Positions 22,502-24,805 of a stretch of 24,805 nt of DNA are shown here, in pieces. The DNA is from an uncultured Acidimicrobiaceae bacterium (lineage in GTDB: Bacteria; Actinomycetota; Acidimicrobiia; Acidimicrobiales; Ilumatobacteraceae): assembly GCA_903919215.1 (NCBI GenBank), contig CAIXHI010000086.1, positions 1 to 24,805 on the forward strand, read 5' to 3'. Position numbers and translations under genes: made by a program. Each line of letters starts with the position of its first letter. Position 1 is the stretch's first letter. The notes beneath the pieces were generated by a model. That model ran no database searches, had not been told where the DNA came from, and saw nothing but the letters and a program-made list of their open reading frames with translations.

Positions 22502-22918
22502 TCAGACACCTCGGCCGATACCGGCCTTCTTCAGCACCGTCGGCTCCACGCCCACAGCGCGCCACGCTGCATACGAAATCCCCTTGCGCGCGCTGTACGT
22601 CGCGGCGACTTCGGTGAACTTGGCCTCCACCGTCTTCGGGTCGATCTTGGCTTCCATGTTGCCGAGTTCATGCTGCAGATCGAGACGCTCCTGCACCAGT
22701 TCCAACTCGCGCACGGGGCTCGCCCCGGCGATCTCGGACTCGATTGCCTTCAGCCGAAGTGCCACCGATTCAGGTGTGCGCTTACGACCCGGCTTGCCCT
22801 TGCTGGAACGGATCGCTTCCAGGTATTCGCGGACAACGCGACCCTCGGTGCGGCCTTCTGCGAGGGCCGCCTTGTGCTGATCACTCATCGCCGATTTTGG
22901 ACCCCGTTTTGCTGCCAT
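22502..22918 (-). CDS. Conserved small basic actinobacterial protein, function unknown
   Basis: 138 residues, highly charged and basic. The N-terminus MAAKRGPKSAMSDQHKAALA, a basic KGKPGRKRTPESV block (about 40-52), a predicted helical middle (VRELELVQERLDLQHELGNM) and the C-terminal KGISYAAWRAVGV plus VLKKAGI match a type of protein I recall as widespread in actinobacteria and annotated only as hypothetical. The AT-hook-like GRKR and the helix-turn-helix-like end suggest DNA binding, but this is inference. The start is the ATG at 22918; a TAGTAT hexamer on the same strand is 11 bases upstream. It ends at the shared hairpin. Confidence 0.82.
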   Translation of the reverse strand: MAAKRGPKSAMSDQHKAALAEGRTEGRVVREYLEAIRSSKGKPGRKRTPESVALRLKAIESEIAGASPVRELELVQERLDLQHELGNMEAKIDPKTVEAKFTEVAATYSARKGISYAAWRAVGVEPTVLKKAGIGRGV

Positions 22919-22929
22919 GACGAAAACCT

Positions 22930-22935
22930 ATACTA
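22930..22935 (-). promoter_or_regulatory. -10 element TAGTAT for the small basic protein
   Basis: The complement of 22930-22935 reads TAGTAT, 11 bases before the ATG at 22918, in an A/T-rich patch. No -35 at standard spacing is seen, though TTGAAA occurs too far upstream. Confidence 0.4.
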
Positions 22936-23138
22936 ATTTCCTGCGAGATACCACGCGTCCACGAGAATTTTCAATCGGCCGCAAAGCCGTAGAAACGGTG
23001 CGCGCGTCGACGATTGTCGTCGGCGAGAAGCCCTTATTACGAGCGCTGCGACACCCATTGGCGCCGGACCGGTTGTGTAGCGACGTCCGATAACGACATG
23101 TCGATCGTGCCGGAACGTGACCTGCTCACATGCCGTCG
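22936..23138. other. Intergenic stretch, no gene supported
   Basis: About 200 bases separate the small basic protein gene from the end of the thioesterase gene. It contains a short stem CGACGA-TTG-TCGTCG (23008-23022), extended by a wobble and two further pairs, and a 10-bp palindrome CGACATGTCG (23094-23103). Either could relate to termination of the thioesterase transcript. I see no convincing open frame or RNA gene. Confidence 0.5.
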
Positions 23139-23831
23139 TCAGGCAGTGCCTGCCAGGAATCGTTCGGGGTCGATGGTGATAAACGTGGCGGTCGTGCGGG
23201 CAAGCACTCGACCGTCGTCGGTGAGTTCGCCGGTCATGAACAGCTTGCGCCCCTCCTGGCGAGCGAGGCGGCAGCGACACTCCAGCGGCACCCCAACGGG
23301 TGTGCCCGCCTCGTAACGCACGGTGAGTTCGCCGGTGAAGGCCGGCACGGAGAGGATGTTCAGCACGAAGCCCAACACATCGTCGAACAGTGCCGCCACC
23401 AGACCGCCATGGCTGCGACCCGGGGCACCCTCGTGCGCGGCACGCATGGTGACCACGGCGACCACTTCGTCGCCTTCGCGATGCACCTCGAAGTCGAGCC
23501 CCCACGGGCTGCTGCGACCGGAGATCGGGCGTTCGTCGTGGCTGGCCATCGCCTCGCCCTCGACCGGCGGGGTGGCCCACACACCGTCGCGCGGCTCGTC
23601 CTCGTGCCGGTTGCGGAGCGCTCCTCGGTCGAGTTGCGCCGCCAGCAGTTCGATCGTCGCTGCACTCGCCTGCAGGTGGTCCACCGAGGCATGGCGCCCG
23701 ACGGTTGCGTGCCCGACATCGCGGATCGCGCGTCCCAGCCGTGCTCGCGCCTCCGCCTCGGCATCGGTGCGGTCTGGTGGGGCGACATGCACCAGTGGGT
23801 CGTAGTGCGCGGTGTGCTGCGGCTCGCTCAT
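23139..23831 (-). CDS. PaaI-type hotdog thioesterase
   Basis: 230 residues. The C-terminal half (about 110-225) is a hotdog domain with the PaaI-type core GRSHGGLVAALFDDVLGFVL, strands TGELTVRYEAGTPVGVPLEC and a final ARTTATFITID. Such enzymes hydrolyse acyl-CoA or aryl-CoA thioesters in the cytoplasm. The first 100 residues form a helical extension typical of actinobacterial members. The ATG at 23831 gives MSEPQHTAHYDP; the open frame upstream is antisense to the next gene and unlike protein. No Shine-Dalgarno is visible. It begins 34 bases after the stop of the surface-protein gene on the same strand, so co-transcription is possible. Confidence 0.85.
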   Translation of the reverse strand: MSEPQHTAHYDPLVHVAPPDRTDAEAEARARLGRAIRDVGHATVGRHASVDHLQASAATIELLAAQLDRGALRNRHEDEPRDGVWATPPVEGEAMASHDERPISGRSSPWGLDFEVHREGDEVVAVVTMRAAHEGAPGRSHGGLVAALFDDVLGFVLNILSVPAFTGELTVRYEAGTPVGVPLECRCRLARQEGRKLFMTGELTDDGRVLARTTATFITIDPERFLAGTA

Positions 23832-23865
23832 GGTGCGGCCAACGCTACGCCTGAAGTGTTCCGGA

Positions 23866-24805
23866 CTAGGCGTCGACCAGCTGACGATCGTCGTTGGCCT
23901 CACGACTGCCGACATCGATGATCTGGTCGTCGTCCGGTCGGAACTCGTCGGCGGCAGCACCCTCACCGAGTTGCATGCGACGGCGGATGCGGAACCGCAC
24001 CAGCAGCAGTGCGAGATCGATGACGAGGAACGCGACGAGGGCCAACAAGAGCCACGGCACGTTCTGCGTGCTGGTGGTCGCCTGTGCACCCATACCTGCT
24101 CCGGCGACGGATGCCCTCCAGTTCACGGTGCCCAGCGAGGGTGCCGACACCGTGGCTCTCACGGTCTGCTGCCAGGTCTGGCCCGGCAGGATCGTTCCCG
24201 GGTCGCCGAAGTCGGGAACGGCGATATCGCTGTTCCCTCCGCGCCCGGCCGACGCCGTCACAGCCAGACGGCTGATCGGTGTCGTCGACTGGTTCTTGAC
24301 CGCGATGGTGACGTCGTACGCGGCACCCCCGCCGAGGCTGGACTTCAGCCAACCAGTGACGCCGTTGGGCGCGGCGACTGCGCGGATGGACACTGAGACC
24401 CCGGGCGGTGCGTCGACCGCATCCACGACCTCGGCCACCGGATGGCCGACGATGGTGATTGCCGAAATCGCCACCTGATCGTTCATCCGGCTCGCGACAC
24501 GGATCACGCACGGGCACGGCGCTGGTGGCGTGGAGATAGGCATGACACCGATCGTGGGCGTTCCGTCCTGGCTCAACGGGCGACCGTCGCTCTGCACCAT
24601 GTTGCAGTCGGCCGAGCCACGACGGGCCTCATTGCCGCACACCGAGATCACCACATAGCTCGTGTCGAAGCCGGTGATCGTGACGCGCACCGAATCGCCG
24701 ACCGACACCTTGTCGCGGTCGAGTGTGATCTTGGGACCGCTGGTGAACGGTGAGGCGGAAACGATGCGCGCCGCCACGCCGTCCACACCGAGCAGACACA
24801 GACCG
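23866..24805 (-). CDS. Membrane-anchored surface protein, neocarzinostatin-like domain (5' end outside window)
   Basis: About 313 codons are visible; the frame is open through the right edge (CLLGVDGVAA), which looks like the end of a signal peptide, so the true start lies beyond 24805. The first visible domain (about 10-105 from the edge) has PKITLDRDKVSVGDSVRVTITGF, then VVISVCGNEARRGSADCNMV, resembling the neocarzinostatin-like fold found in actinobacterial exported proteins. A second Ig-like domain follows (YDVTIAVKNQSTTPISRLAV). Near the end are one hydrophobic helix (WLLLALVAFLVIDLALLLVRF) and a basic RIRRRM stop-transfer, with an acidic cytosolic tail. This predicts a type I membrane protein with two extracellular domains. 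The ligand is unknown. Confidence 0.75.
   Translation of the reverse strand, partial: GLCLLGVDGVAARIVSASPFTSGPKITLDRDKVSVGDSVRVTITGFDTSYVVISVCGNEARRGSADCNMVQSDGRPLSQDGTPTIGVMPISTPPAPCPCVIRVASRMNDQVAISAITIVGHPVAEVVDAVDAPPGVSVSIRAVAAPNGVTGWLKSSLGGGAAYDVTIAVKNQSTTPISRLAVTASAGRGGNSDIAVPDFGDPGTILPGQTWQQTVRATVSAPSLGTVNWRASVAGAGMGAQATTSTQNVPWLLLALVAFLVIDLALLLVRFRIRRRMQLGEGAAADEFRPDDDQIIDVGSREANDDRQLVDA

Noticed and set aside
23832..24089. N-terminal extension of the thioesterase to 24089
   Set aside because: The added 86 residues are Ser/Arg/Cys-rich antisense of the surface-protein gene; the ATG at 23831 gives the natural start.

Overview
The window is high-GC DNA (roughly two thirds G+C by eye). 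Its gene families, many closely packed oxidoreductase genes and several starts that look leaderless suggest an actinobacterium. An Acidimicrobiia-type organism (Ilumatobacter-like) is my best guess from gene content alone; no rRNA or other taxonomic marker is present. I see no CRISPR array, insertion sequence, phage module, rRNA or convincing tRNA.

Layout. (1) Positions 1-4477, minus strand: a catabolic group reading leftwards, made of an SDR, a zinc alcohol dehydrogenase, then a YgeW-like knotted carbamoyltransferase closely followed by a YgeY-like M20 hydrolase that runs off the left edge. The 188 bp in front of ygeW carry a 28-bp-period tandem repeat of operator-like dyads. (2) 4533-7463: a divergent lipoprotein polysaccharide deacetylase, a DUF2520 Rossmann protein without its usual panC neighbour, and a convergent polytopic membrane protein of the cell-surface glycopolymer type. 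(3) 7528-10338: a large MASE1-PAS-PAS-GAF-EAL c-di-GMP phosphodiesterase, ending at a strong GC hairpin. (4) 10540-11681: a 26-codon remnant of an aldo/keto reductase, with a leaderless-type promoter, whose stop overlaps the start of a DUF7064/7065-like gene.

(5) 11700-19492, minus strand: the main coherent unit, seven genes reading TetR regulator, SDR, aldehyde dehydrogenase, SDR, acyl-CoA dehydrogenase, D-aminoacylase-type amidohydrolase and two-module glyoxalase-like (VOC) protein. Three junctions overlap by 1-4 bases and the other gaps are about 20 bases, so this is very probably one operon. It looks like an alcohol-to-aldehyde-to-acid-to-acyl-CoA oxidation route joined to an amide or ring hydrolysis step. 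The substrate cannot be read from the sequence. (6) 19638-21011: a PAS-PAS-GGDEF diguanylate cyclase with an intact active site and I-site, the synthetic counterpart of the EAL protein. (7) 21154-22087: pterin-4a-carbinolamine dehydratase and a Cys-type glutathione peroxidase. (8) 22154-22918: a small hypothetical gene containing two strong dyads, converging on a conserved small basic actinobacterial protein, with a shared hairpin terminator. (9) 23139-24805: a PaaI-type thioesterase and, running off the right edge, a membrane-anchored surface protein with a possible neocarzinostatin-like domain.

The most interesting points are the unassigned seven-gene catabolic operon, the repeat-controlled ygeW-ygeY pair, the coupled aldo/keto reductase remnant, the recurrent -10-to-ATG spacing that indicates leaderless transcripts, and the alternative hairpins in front of the pterin dehydratase gene.
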